Origin: Pseudomonas sp. KU26590
GTDB taxonomy: Bacteria > Pseudomonadota > Gammaproteobacteria > Pseudomonadales > Pseudomonadaceae
NCBI RefSeq assembly: GCF_026153515.1
Contig: NZ_CP110644.1
Span: 2,013,501 to 2,077,500 of the forward strand
Length of the DNA stretch: 64,000 nucleotides
Direction: 5' to 3'
Within the stretch, counting starts at the first letter, position 1; each line of letters starts with the position of its first letter. Below, in pieces: positions 54,931-63,519 of the stretch. Both the position numbers and the translations under genes were made by a program. A model generated the notes under the pieces. It was not told the DNA's origin and searched no databases. It worked only from the letters and a program-made list of their open reading frames with translations.

Positions 54931-56178
54931 ATGCCCGTCGAACCGCCGATCCACCCGCCACTTTCCCTCAAGCACGCGCGCCAGCTGTCGCTGGTGGCCC
55001 AGGGCTTCAACAATCGCCAGCCGCCTGCGACGATCAAGGCGGCGCACGTCACGCAACTGATCGAACGGCTCGGCGTGCTGCAGATTGACTCGGTCAACGC
55101 GCTGGTGCGATCGCACTACTTGCCACTCTTTTCCCGGCTCGGCCCTTACCCGCGCACATTGCTGGAGCAGGCGGCGTGGAGCCAGGGTCGGCAACGCAAG
55201 CTGTTCGAGTATTGGGGGCATGAGGCGTCGTTGCTGCCCGTCGAACTGTACCCGTTGATGCGCTGGCGGATGCAGCGCGCGGCTCGGGGCGAGGGCATTT
55301 ATCAGCAACTGGCGAAGTTCGGCCGCGAGCAGCAGAGCACTATCGCCCGCGTGTTGCAGACCGTTCGCGAACAGGGTGCGTTGGGTGCGGGCAGTATCAG
55401 CACCCGTCAGGATCGCGCCGGACCCTGGTGGGACTGGAGCGCCGAAAAGCATGCGCTGGAATGGTTGTTTGCAGCGGGTGAGGTCACGGTCGCCGGCCGT
55501 CGCGGTTTCGAGCGGCTGTACGATTTGCCCGAGCGCGTTCTGCCGTCGGCGATCGTCAATCACCCCGTGATCGGCGAAACCGATGCCCAGCGCAGCTTGC
55601 TGCTGCACGCCGTAAAGGCGCTGGGTGTCGGTACCGAAAAGGACGTGCGCGATTATTTTCGACAGGACCCGGCACCGGCGAAGCGCGGGTTGGCGGAACT
55701 GGTGGAGGAGGGCGCGGTTCAGCTCGTGCAGGTGCAGGGCTGGAAGCAGCCGGCGTACACACTTCCCGGGCTGACGGTGCCGCGCAAGGTTTTGGCCAGC
55801 GCGTTGCTGTCACCCTTCGATTCCCTGATCTGGGAGCGGGCGCGGACGGAGCGGCTGTTCGAATTTCACTACCGGCTGGAGATCTACACCCCGGCGCACA
55901 AACGGGTTTACGGCTATTACGTGCTGCCGTTTCTGCACAACGAACGCATCGCCGCGCGCATCGACCTGCGTGCCGAAAGGGCGGCGGGGCGTTTGGCGGT
56001 TCATGGGGTGCACGAAGAGCAGCCCGGACTGGATGACGAAGGCATGCACGCCCTCGCGTTGCACCTTCGGCAACTGGCGAACTGGCTGGAACTGCCACAC
56101 GTGCTGATCAACTGCCAGCGCACCAGTGCGGCACGCTTGCGGGAGGCGTTCGCCGCTAACGGTCTTGACCACCTGTAA
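54931..56178 (+). CDS. Winged-helix DNA glycosylase-like protein (YcaQ/AlkX family)
   Basis: A 415-residue protein of the HTH_42 family, which includes E. coli YcaQ and Streptomyces AlkZ, glycosylases that unhook interstrand crosslinks and excise alkylated bases. Tandem winged helices are expected; the N-terminal LSLKHARQLSLVAQGF and the beta-hairpin ERLGVLQIDSVNALVRSHYLPLFSRLGPY are visible. The QID tripeptide fits the QxD catalytic motif of the YcaQ subgroup. SPFDSLIWERARTERLFEFHYRLEIYTPAHKRVYGYYVLPFL is the most conserved tail. The ATG at 54931 has GGAGG five bases upstream. Confidence 0.85.
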   Translation: MPVEPPIHPPLSLKHARQLSLVAQGFNNRQPPATIKAAHVTQLIERLGVLQIDSVNALVRSHYLPLFSRLGPYPRTLLEQAAWSQGRQRKLFEYWGHEASLLPVELYPLMRWRMQRAARGEGIYQQLAKFGREQQSTIARVLQTVREQGALGAGSISTRQDRAGPWWDWSAEKHALEWLFAAGEVTVAGRRGFERLYDLPERVLPSAIVNHPVIGETDAQRSLLLHAVKALGVGTEKDVRDYFRQDPAPAKRGLAELVEEGAVQLVQVQGWKQPAYTLPGLTVPRKVLASALLSPFDSLIWERARTERLFEFHYRLEIYTPAHKRVYGYYVLPFLHNERIAARIDLRAERAAGRLAVHGVHEEQPGLDDEGMHALALHLRQLANWLELPHVLINCQRTSAARLREAFAANGLDHL

Positions 56179-56184
56179 CGGAAC

Positions 56185-56463
56185 GTAGGACCGGCTTTAG
56201 CCGGGAACGGGCCAGCGCGGGCACCCTCAATTCTATGGTGTGACATCCGGCGCTTTCCCGGCTAAAGCCAGTCCTACAGAAAACAGCGCGCCGTTAGTGG
56301 GACCGGCTTTAGCCGGGAACGCGCCGGGGATTCCGCCGCCGGCCCCGCTGACTGGACGCACGCCTCGCCGGCGACTGTAGGAGCGCGCTTGCCCGCGAAA
56401 AAACTTTCCGGCGCTGCAGCTCTGCCTGACAGTCCCTTTTCGCCAGCAAGCCGGCTCCTACAG
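56185..56463. repeat. REP cluster, lineages C, A and B
   Basis: GTAGGACCGGCTTTAGCCGG at 56185, its inverse ending near 56277, another forward copy at 56297, then lineage A at 56377 and an inverted lineage B arm ending at 56463. Three REP sequence types lie next to each other in the 435-base gap between the YcaQ-like and DAHP synthase genes. Confidence 0.88.
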
Positions 56464-56470
56464 ATTCGAT

Positions 56471-56577
56471 GCAGCATTCAGCCAATGCAGCAGCCGGACG
56501 TGCGCAGCATTTAGCCAATGCAGCATCCGGACGTGCGCAGCATTTAGCCAATGCAGCAGCCGGACGTGCGCAGCATT
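56471..56577. repeat. 33-bp tandem repeat, three full copies plus a partial
   Basis: Units start at 56471, 56504, 56537 and 56570 with GCAGCATT(C/T)AGCCAATGCAG then CA(G/T)CCGGACGTGC. The period is divisible by three, and one minus-strand frame encodes an 11-residue Cys/Ala repeat, but no RBS or family supports a gene. It is a VNTR-type sequence after the DAHP synthase gene. Confidence 0.9.
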
Positions 56578-56613
56578 CAATCAGATGCACACTCAGTCAA
56601 ACCCAGCTATGAC

Positions 56614-57960
56614 CTACCGCCGCACCTGCTTCAAGGTCTCGGCAATCAAAAACGCCAGCTCCAGCGACTGATCGGCGTTCATCCGTGGATCACAGTGCGT
56701 GTGGTAACGGTCCGACAAGCCATCTTCGGTAATAGGGCGCGCGCCGCCGATGCATTCGGTGACGTTCTGTCCCGTCATCTCGATGTGGATGCCGCCAGCG
56801 TAGGTACCCTCGGCCTGATGCACCTGGAAGAACTGCTTCACTTCCGCCAGGATCTGGGCGAAATCGCGGGTCTTATAACCGCTGCTAGCTTTGATCGTGT
56901 TGCCGTGCATCGGGTCCGAACTCCATAGCACCTTCTTGCCTTCGCGCTCCACGGCACGGATCAGCCCTGGCAAATGGTCGCCGACCTTGTTGGCGCCCAT
57001 GCGCGCTATCAGGTTCAGGCGCCCCGGATCGTTGTCCGGGTTGAGGATGTCGATCAGGCGGATCAGGTCATCGGTGTTCATGCTCGGGCCGACCTTGACG
57101 CCGATCGGGTTCTTCACGCCGCGCAGGAATTCCACATGGGCGCCGTCCAGCTGCCGCGTGCGGTCGCCGATCCACAGCATGTGCGCCGAGCAATCGTAGA
57201 AGTCATTGGTCAGGCTGTCGCGACGCACAAAGGCTTCCTCGAAATTCAGCAGCAACGCTTCGTGGGCGGTGAAGAAACTGGTTTCGCGCAACTGCGGCGA
57301 GGTGTCCATGCCGCAGGCGCGCATGAACGCCAGGGTCTCGTCGATGCGATCGGCGAGCTGGCTGTATTTTTCCGACAGCGCCGAGTTGGCGATGAAATCC
57401 AGGTTCCACTTGTGCACTTGATGCAGGTCGGCGAAACCGCCCTGGGCGAAAGCACGCAGCAAATTGAGGGTTGCGGTGGACTGGTGATACGCCTGCAGCA
57501 GACGATCAGGGTCGGGCACGCGGCTCTTCTCGTCGAAGCCGATGCCGTTGACGATGTCGCCGCGATAGGCCGGCAGGGTCACGCCGTCTATCGTCTCGTC
57601 GTTGGAGGAGCGCGGCTTGGCGAACTGCCCCGCCATGCGCCCGACCTTGACCACCGGACAGCCGGCGGCGAAGGTCATGACGATTGCCATTTGCAGCAGC
57701 ACCTTGAAGGTGTCGCGGATTTTCGCCGCCGAGAATTCGAAGAAGCTCTCGGCGCAATCGCCACCCTGCAGCAGGAACGCCCGGCCCTCGGTGACCTCGG
57801 CAAACTGTCGGCGCAGCTCGCGCGCTTCCCCGGCAAACACCAGCGGGGGATAGCTGGCGAGGGTCTGCTCGACACGGCGAACGTGGTCGGCGTCGGGGTA
57901 TTGAGGTTGCTGCTGGATAGGCAGGTTCCGCCAGCTGTCGGGGCTCCACGGTTGGCTCAT
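56614..57960 (-). CDS. 3-deoxy-7-phosphoheptulonate (DAHP) synthase, class II
   Basis: A 448-residue cytoplasmic enzyme joining phosphoenolpyruvate and erythrose-4-phosphate, the first shikimate step. Plant-type class II hallmarks are [77 protein letters not shown] and [15 protein letters not shown], which include the metal ligands Cys, His, Glu and Asp. ATG 57960 starts [14 protein letters not shown]; the frame extends far upstream without family sequence. It is unlinked to the aromatic operon at the window start. Confidence 0.95.
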   Translation of the reverse strand: MSQPWSPDSWRNLPIQQQPQYPDADHVRRVEQTLASYPPLVFAGEARELRRQFAEVTEGRAFLLQGGDCAESFFEFSAAKIRDTFKVLLQMAIVMTFAAGCPVVKVGRMAGQFAKPRSSNDETIDGVTLPAYRGDIVNGIGFDEKSRVPDPDRLLQAYHQSTATLNLLRAFAQGGFADLHQVHKWNLDFIANSALSEKYSQLADRIDETLAFMRACGMDTSPQLRETSFFTAHEALLLNFEEAFVRRDSLTNDFYDCSAHMLWIGDRTRQLDGAHVEFLRGVKNPIGVKVGPSMNTDDLIRLIDILNPDNDPGRLNLIARMGANKVGDHLPGLIRAVEREGKKVLWSSDPMHGNTIKASSGYKTRDFAQILAEVKQFFQVHQAEGTYAGGIHIEMTGQNVTECIGGARPITEDGLSDRYHTHCDPRMNADQSLELAFLIAETLKQVRR

Positions 57961-58209
57961 CTTGAACTCGAAGTCAGTGCGATCGGACTGGCATGTTAGC
58001 AGCTCACCCCGAGAATTTGCGTGACCTGCGGGGCGCGATTCGCCGACAATCCGCGCTTTTCCGGGGCGCGTCTTGTGTTTGTCTGCACTCAAGGCGCGGC
58101 GCGCGGCAAGGCCGATCGCTGAGTACGGCGATGCCGATTGCTCAGTGCGGCAATGCCGATCCGGCGGGCGCGATCCCGAATCACTCTGACCATGGGCACG
58201 AGAACAGCA

Positions 58210-58965
58210 ATGACCGAGGAACGCGTAGAGAACGTGTTGGCCGAAGTTCACGACGAATTCGGCAAGATCCGCGTACTTGAAGTGGCCGATTACCGCTTCC
58301 TGGAGTTCGGTGACGCCATCGAACAGAGCTGTACGTTCACGGCCGATCCGGCTTGGCTCGAATACGACTACACCCGCGCCATGTTCATTGGCGCGCTCTG
58401 CCATCCGGCCCCGGAAAGCGCGCTGTTCATGGGGTTGGGTGCGGGCACGCTGACGCAGGCGTGTCTGAAGTTTCTGCCCCTGGACGACGTCGAAGCCATC
58501 GAACTGCGCCCCGATGTGCCGCGTCTGGCCATGGAATTCATGGGCCTGCAGGACGATCCCCGGCTGTATGTGCGCATCGGCGACGCCCTTGACCTGCTGC
58601 CGACTGCCGAAGACGCTGACCTGATCTTCGTCGATCTCTACACCGACACCGGCCCTGCGGTGGGCCATCTGGCCTGGGGGTTTCTCGAGAAATGCCAACA
58701 GCGCCTCAACCCCGGCGGCTGGCTGATCATCAATCAGTGGGCGTCGGACGATGGCAAACCTTTGGGCGCGGCGCTGCTTCGCGGTTTGTATCACCGCCAT
58801 TACTGGGAGCTGCCGGTCAAGGAGGGCAACGTCATCCTTATCGTGCCTGCCGACCTGGATCAGACGCTGGACATTGACGCGCTGACCCAGCGCGCCGAAA
58901 GCCTTGCGCCGCAACTGGGCTATTCGCTGTTGCCGCTGATCAAGACCTTACGGCCCGCCACCTGA
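58210..58965 (+). CDS. Spermidine synthase-like methyltransferase-fold protein
   Basis: A 251-residue Rossmann-fold protein. [32 protein letters not shown] is the nucleotide-binding motif I-II, and [15 protein letters not shown] replaces the D-x-x-D-P catalytic stretch of true spermidine synthases. It may therefore be a spermidine synthase-like protein of other function. Start is uncertain: ATG 58210 (after ACGAGAACAGCA) or ATG 58192. It is divergent from DAHP synthase. Confidence 0.75.
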   Translation: MTEERVENVLAEVHDEFGKIRVLEVADYRFLEFGDAIEQSCTFTADPAWLEYDYTRAMFIGALCHPAPESALFMGLGAGTLTQACLKFLPLDDVEAIELRPDVPRLAMEFMGLQDDPRLYVRIGDALDLLPTAEDADLIFVDLYTDTGPAVGHLAWGFLEKCQQRLNPGGWLIINQWASDDGKPLGAALLRGLYHRHYWELPVKEGNVILIVPADLDQTLDIDALTQRAESLAPQLGYSLLPLIKTLRPAT

Positions 58966-59757
58966 TCAGCAACCTCTGAATACAGGCTGCCGTTTCTCCA
59001 CCAGCGCCTTCAGGCCTTCTTCCGCGTCATCGCTGTCAAGTACTCGCCGGACCAGCGCCGGCAACGCCTTCGCCGCGACGCTTTCACCCTCAAGCACCGC
59101 CTGACGCGCGGACTCCAGGGTGGTGCGAATCCCCAACGGTGCTCGGTCTGCGATGTGCTGGGCCAGACGCAGCGCCGAGGGCAGAAGGTCCTCGGGCGCC
59201 ATCACCTCCTGCACCAGGCCCATGCGGCAGGCTTCATGGGCGTCGAATTCATCGCCCGTGAGCAGCCAGCGCATGGCATTGCCCCAACCCGCGATCTGAT
59301 GCAGGCGCAGGGTCGCGCCGGCGCAGGCGAAAATGCCGCGCTGCACTTCCAGGTGGGCGAAGCGGGCATTGCTCGCGCACAGATTGATATCGGAGGCGAG
59401 CATCAGCTCGATGCCCAGTGTCAGGCACCAGCCCTGGGCCGCGACGATCACCGGCTTGCTGACCCGCGGGCCGATCGACAGCCCCCAGGGATCGAAACCG
59501 CCGGGCGGCAGCGTCCAGCCGTCTCGCAATGCCGGCCCGGCCTCGGCCAGATCGAGCCCGCCGGTGAAATGCTCGCCATGGGCAAACACCACTGCGACCC
59601 GCGCCTGGTCATTACGCTCGAACTCGCCGTAGGCCAGGCTCAACTGATTGAGCATGTCCATGTCGAAGGCGTTGCGTTTGGCGACCCGGTCCAGGCCTAT
59701 TAGCATGATTGCGCCGCGCTGTTCCCGGCTGACGTGGCCTTTGATCGAAGAGGTCAT
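58966..59757 (-). CDS. Crotonase/enoyl-CoA hydratase family protein
   Basis: A 263-residue protein. The crotonase core shows IGLDRVAKRNAFDMDMLNQLSLAY, FTGGLDLAE (first oxyanion loop), KPVIVAAQGWCLTLGIELMLASDI and FAHLEVQRGIFACAGATLRL. The first catalytic Glu is present (LEVQRG), but the second Glu of hydratases is replaced in AMRWLLTGDEF, so it may be an isomerase, hydrolase or a poor hydratase. GCAGGAAATAGC precedes the ATG. It is convergent with the spermidine synthase-like gene by one base. Confidence 0.85.
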   Translation of the reverse strand: MTSSIKGHVSREQRGAIMLIGLDRVAKRNAFDMDMLNQLSLAYGEFERNDQARVAVVFAHGEHFTGGLDLAEAGPALRDGWTLPPGGFDPWGLSIGPRVSKPVIVAAQGWCLTLGIELMLASDINLCASNARFAHLEVQRGIFACAGATLRLHQIAGWGNAMRWLLTGDEFDAHEACRMGLVQEVMAPEDLLPSALRLAQHIADRAPLGIRTTLESARQAVLEGESVAAKALPALVRRVLDSDDAEEGLKALVEKRQPVFRGC

Positions 59758-59935
59758 GTCGCTATTTCCTGCAGATGAGGAGAAAGGAAGGGTGAGGTGT
59801 CGCACTGTCTGGGTGAATCGTTTAAGCTCTGCTCGCAACCGATACCGGGCACTTGAAAAGTAGACACTGACGCAGCTTTGCGCAAAGCCTGTGACAGTTG
59901 GCCGCAAGGGGCTGTTTCGCGAAAAAAATCCTCAC

Positions 59936-60172
59936 TTGTTTCAGTATTTCCGGTATAGTGCGCGCCGGCCTTTCATAGGGCCCTCGTCAAGGTTTGGGTT
60001 CGCGAAGCCATCTTCTCGAACCGGTTCGGTCACGAACCACCCATGACGATCCATTCATCAATACGTTTTCGCAAATCCCCGCCGACAAAGCAGCCAGGGT
60101 GACTCTAGGGTCTTACACGGCACGCGCAGCTTTGAAGCATGGGTCTTTGCGGATGCACTCAGAGGCAGACCC
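59936..60172 (+). promoter_or_regulatory. Promoter candidate and long leader of the DEAD-box helicase gene
   Basis: GGTATAGTG with TATAGT at 59954 is a good -10; the -35 is poor (TTGTTT lies only 12 bases away). Transcription from here would give a leader of about 205 bases with a 12-bp palindrome CGAACCGGTTCG at 60017-60028. E. coli deaD mRNA also has a long regulated leader. The rest of the 415-base gap is unremarkable. Confidence 0.4.
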
Positions 60173-61849
60173 ATGACCCAGGAATCCGGCGGCTTCGCCG
60201 CTCTTAACCTTCACCCGACCATTCTTGCAGCTGTTATCGCTACCGGCTACGAAGAGCCTTCGGCCATTCAGCAGCAATCGATCCCCATTATTCTCGCTGG
60301 TCACGACATGATCGGTCAGGCGCAGACAGGTACCGGTAAAACCGCCGCCTTCGCTCTGCCAATCCTGAGCCTGATCGACCCGACGAAACGCGAGCCGCAA
60401 GCGCTGATCCTCGCGCCGACTCGTGAGCTGGCCCTGCAAGTGGCCACCGCGTTCGAAACCTACGCCAAGCAAATGCCGGGCGTGACCGTTGTGGCTGTCT
60501 ACGGCGGCGCGCCGATGGGCCCGCAGCTGAAAGCCATTCGTAACGGCGCTCAAATCGTCGTCGCTACCCCGGGTCGTCTGTGTGACCACCTGCGTCGTGA
60601 CGAGAAAGTCCTGGCGACCGTGAACCACCTGGTTCTCGACGAAGCCGACGAAATGCTCAAGCTGGGCTTCATGGATGACCTCGAAGTCATCTTCAAGGCC
60701 ATGCCTGAAACCCGTCAGACCGTACTGTTCTCGGCGACCCTGCCGCAGTCGATCCGCGCGATCGCCGAGCGTCACCTGAAAGACCCGAAACACGTCAAGA
60801 TCCAGAGCAAGACCCAGACCGTTACCGCGATCGAGCAGGCTCACCTGCTGGTTCACGCTGACCAGAAGACCTCTGCCGTTCTGAGCCTGCTGGAAGTCGA
60901 AGATTTCGACGCCCTGATCATGTTCGTGCGTACCAAGCAGGCCACTCTGGATCTGGCCAGCGCCCTTGAAGCCAAAGGCTACAAGGCTGCTGCGCTGAAC
61001 GGCGACATCGCCCAGAACCAGCGTGAACGCGTCATCGACTCCCTCAAGGATGGCCGTCTGGACATCGTTGTGGCGACTGACGTTGCTGCCCGTGGTCTTG
61101 ACGTTCCGCGTATCACTCACGTGTTCAACGTTGATATGCCGTACGACCCGGAAGCCTACGTTCACCGTATCGGCCGTACTGGCCGTGCCGGTCGCGAAGG
61201 TCGCGCCCTGTTGCTGGTAACGCCGCGTGAGCGTCGCATGCTGCAAGTGATCGAGCGCATGACCGGTCAGAAAATCGCCGAAGTCCGCCTGCCGGATTCC
61301 CAGGCCGTTCTCGATGCCCGCATCAAGAAACTGACCAACAGCCTGTCGCCGCTGGTCGCTGATGCCGAAGCAAGCCATGGCGAATTGCTCGACCGCCTGA
61401 CTGCCGACATCGGTTGCACCCCGCGTGCCCTGGCTGCTGCTCTGCTGCGCAAGGCGACCAATGGTCAAGCGCTGACCCTGGGCGCGATCGAGAAAGAACG
61501 TCCGCTGGTGCCGAACAACGCGCCACGTGGTGATCGTCCTGAGCGTCCAGCAGGCGACCGTCCTGATCGTGGCGACCGCGAACGTCGTGCCCCGGTGCCG
61601 TTGGCCGAAGGCCGTGCTCGCTGCCGTACCGCGCTGGGTGCCCGTGATGGCATCGCCGCGAAAAACCTGCTGGGCGCCATCCTCAACGAAGGCGGTCTGG
61701 CTCGTGAAGCCATCGGTCGCATCCAGGTGCGTGACAGCTTCAGCCTCGTCGAGCTGCCAGAAGACGGCCTCGAGCGTCTGCTGGCCAAGCTGAAAGACAC
61801 CCGCGTTGCCGGCAAGCAGCTGAAGCTGCGTCGCTATCGCGAGGACTGA
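60173..61849 (+). CDS. deaD: ATP-dependent DEAD-box RNA helicase (DeaD/CsdA-like)
   Basis: A 558-residue helicase of ribosome assembly and cold response. Motifs run in order: Q motif (~8-36), AQTGTGKT (50-57), PTRELA, TPGR, DEAD (155-158), SAT (186-188), then ARGLD and HRIGRTGRAGR in the second RecA domain. Residues ~445-490 are a basic Arg/Asp/Pro linker (RGDRPERPAGDRPDRGDRERR). The C-terminal DbpA-like RNA-binding domain has NLLGAILNEGG and IGRIQVRDSFSLVELPEDG. Codons are of the highly expressed type. Confidence 0.95.
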   Translation: MTQESGGFAALNLHPTILAAVIATGYEEPSAIQQQSIPIILAGHDMIGQAQTGTGKTAAFALPILSLIDPTKREPQALILAPTRELALQVATAFETYAKQMPGVTVVAVYGGAPMGPQLKAIRNGAQIVVATPGRLCDHLRRDEKVLATVNHLVLDEADEMLKLGFMDDLEVIFKAMPETRQTVLFSATLPQSIRAIAERHLKDPKHVKIQSKTQTVTAIEQAHLLVHADQKTSAVLSLLEVEDFDALIMFVRTKQATLDLASALEAKGYKAAALNGDIAQNQRERVIDSLKDGRLDIVVATDVAARGLDVPRITHVFNVDMPYDPEAYVHRIGRTGRAGREGRALLLVTPRERRMLQVIERMTGQKIAEVRLPDSQAVLDARIKKLTNSLSPLVADAEASHGELLDRLTADIGCTPRALAAALLRKATNGQALTLGAIEKERPLVPNNAPRGDRPERPAGDRPDRGDRERRAPVPLAEGRARCRTALGARDGIAAKNLLGAILNEGGLAREAIGRIQVRDSFSLVELPEDGLERLLAKLKDTRVAGKQLKLRRYRED

Positions 61850-61875
61850 TCTGCTCTTGAGCTGATCGTCTGAAT

Positions 61876-61908
61876 AAAAAATCCCCGACTGGTTCGGGGA
61901 TTTTTTTT
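61876..61908 (+). terminator. Rho-independent terminator after deaD
   Basis: AAAAAATCCCCGA, short loop, TCGGGGATT and TTTTTT: a strong, nearly symmetric terminator 27 bases after the helicase stop; it can also work on the minus strand for the immunity gene. Confidence 0.93.
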
Positions 61909-62070
61909 GTGTTCAAGCTGTAAGGCCGATGAACAAATACAGACTCCGTGAATGGCACCGATCCTTTAAAGGAGAGAGATTAATTGACGGTGACTTCAAT
62001 AAGTCAGCCTCCTAGAAGCAATCCACTCAACCGCGAAAAGCCTCTAATGCGTGTCATCTTCAATAGATCG

Positions 62071-62304
62071 TCATTCGACGTTGCAGGTGAGTTGGCAAAT
62101 ATGGCGGTCATCAAAGAATTTTCTGCCAGCCAACGCCTCAATGGCAGAAGCCTGCTGAGGATTCAGGTCGTAACCTTCGTCGCCGCGTTGCGGATTCGCC
62201 CATCCCATAATCTCGCTTAGCTGAGCGTCGCATCCCTCGGGCAGATTGATTTCAAGCTCCAGCTGTTCGCTTTCTTTGTCGAATATTTCAACGATGTATT
62301 TCAA
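62071..62304 (-). CDS. Probable immunity protein of the rRNase toxin
   Basis: A 77-residue acidic protein (MKYIVEIFDKESEQLELEINLPEGCDAQLSEIMGW...). Its start overlaps the stop of the toxin gene by four bases, the normal toxin-immunity coupling, and its acidity fits binding to a basic nuclease domain. It does not look like colicin E3 Im3, so the family is either a different immunity type or a distant form. The immunity role is inferred from position. Confidence 0.7.
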   Translation of the reverse strand: MKYIVEIFDKESEQLELEINLPEGCDAQLSEIMGWANPQRGDEGYDLNPQQASAIEALAGRKFFDDRHICQLTCNVE

Positions 62305-63392
62305 GGTTCGACCTCGCGTGTGCTATCTGCATTTTTGGTTTGAGTGCCTGTTTCTGCGTCGAACTCTCCCAAGTGTTTTCCTCGCTTGTTGTATTTTTCA
62401 ACTGTCCCGTGCTGGCTGTCCCATTCGAAAATCTCGCCTGCCCGGGTTTTCCACCGTTTGCGGAGACCTCCACCGCCCTTGACCGACGTCTTCCGAGGCG
62501 CAACCTTTGCATCGGGAAATGCCGCGAGCTCTTTCGGAGGCGGATGATACCCATGATCCCCATTAAACGGCCGCGCATACACCACATACATCGACCTCAG
62601 GCCCGAGTCAGCGGGGAAGACCAGGATGCAGTCTTCGGCGGTGATGTCGTCGCCGGGGAGGCCTTCGAGCTGGCTGTCGGTGTCGTCCGGGATCGGATGG
62701 ACGAGGATCGTGCCTAAGCGCGCGTCGCTGTTTTCAGGGTAGACCAGCGGCTCCAGCGTCCCATATCGACCTCGGCGAGGCGTCATGAGAATGGTGACGC
62801 CGTTGAGATGGGCTTCCATCGCGCTTTTGTCGGCATTCCAGCGGGCTTGCACGGTGCGCACGGAGTCGTCGCCGGATGCCTTGGAATGGATGCCGTAGAT
62901 CTGCAACTCACCTTCGGCATCACGGCGCAGCTGGAAACGCACCCGTGTTGTCGCCTGAGTCAGCTTGCGCAATTCGTCATCGGTGTAGAGCGTGCCGTCG
63001 CCCATCTTCGCCGGGAGCATGCCCAGGATGAACAGACTCGCCGGGCCGCCGGCTCCGCGGAGCAGCCAGGTATGGCTGCGTTGCATGATGCCGCCGCCGG
63101 CCATGCGGCCCAATCCCATGTCTGCGCCAAGGGCGGCGGCAATGGCGTCGGAGGCGGAAGGCAGCAGCATGGCGCCCGCCATCATGATCGCGCCGAAGTT
63201 GGAGGCGGGTTCTACGGTGGTGCCTGCGTCAGTGCTGCACCATTCCCCTGTACAGGATTTGGCGAACACCTTGTCGGTACGCTCCTTCGGCTCGGGCCAT
63301 CGCTCTGGCATCGGAGTGGGTACCCGCATGGGCTCGGGCGGCGGACTCCACGCTATCCACGACGCGCCTCCGTTGGGAAGCCCTTTAAACAT
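62301..63392 (-). CDS. S-type pyocin domain toxin with colicin E3-like 16S rRNase C-terminus
   Basis: A 363-residue protein. Residues 1-45 are Pro-rich, ~55-110 are Ala/Gly-rich and hydrophobic (ASNFGAIMMAGAMLLPSASDAIAAALG), ~115-275 match the S-type pyocin translocation domain (FILGMLPAKMGDGTLYTDDEL, TRVRFQLRRDAEGELQIYGIH, DDSVRTVQARWNADKSAMEAHLNGVTI, EDCILVFPADSGLRSMYVVYARP). The last ~55 residues fit the colicin E3 rRNase: GGGLRKRW..., EWDSQHGTVEKY and HLGEFDAETG, with Asp, His and Glu of the active site in EWDSQHGTVE. It lacks a receptor-binding domain and is far shorter than diffusible S-pyocins. Confidence 0.85.
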   Translation of the reverse strand: MFKGLPNGGASWIAWSPPPEPMRVPTPMPERWPEPKERTDKVFAKSCTGEWCSTDAGTTVEPASNFGAIMMAGAMLLPSASDAIAAALGADMGLGRMAGGGIMQRSHTWLLRGAGGPASLFILGMLPAKMGDGTLYTDDELRKLTQATTRVRFQLRRDAEGELQIYGIHSKASGDDSVRTVQARWNADKSAMEAHLNGVTILMTPRRGRYGTLEPLVYPENSDARLGTILVHPIPDDTDSQLEGLPGDDITAEDCILVFPADSGLRSMYVVYARPFNGDHGYHPPPKELAAFPDAKVAPRKTSVKGGGGLRKRWKTRAGEIFEWDSQHGTVEKYNKRGKHLGEFDAETGTQTKNADSTREVEP

Positions 63393-63519
63393 CGAGTGTT
63401 CTTCAAAGGGATCGTTTTGTCGTCCTTGAACATGACCTTCCTGATGTCCGCCAATTTAAGGCGGCGCAGGATGCAGGCGGTCCGACGAGTGGTCAACGCT
63501 AGGGCGGTTTCGGGATGTT

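Noticed and set aside
56309..56590. Minus-strand frame with 11-residue Cys-Ala repeats
   Set aside because: It is produced by the 33-bp VNTR and adjacent REP arms; no RBS and no known family.
57961..58914. Long N-terminal extension of the DAHP synthase frame
   Set aside because: The extension lies antisense to the spermidine synthase-like gene and has no family similarity; the Met at 57960 gives the canonical N-terminus.
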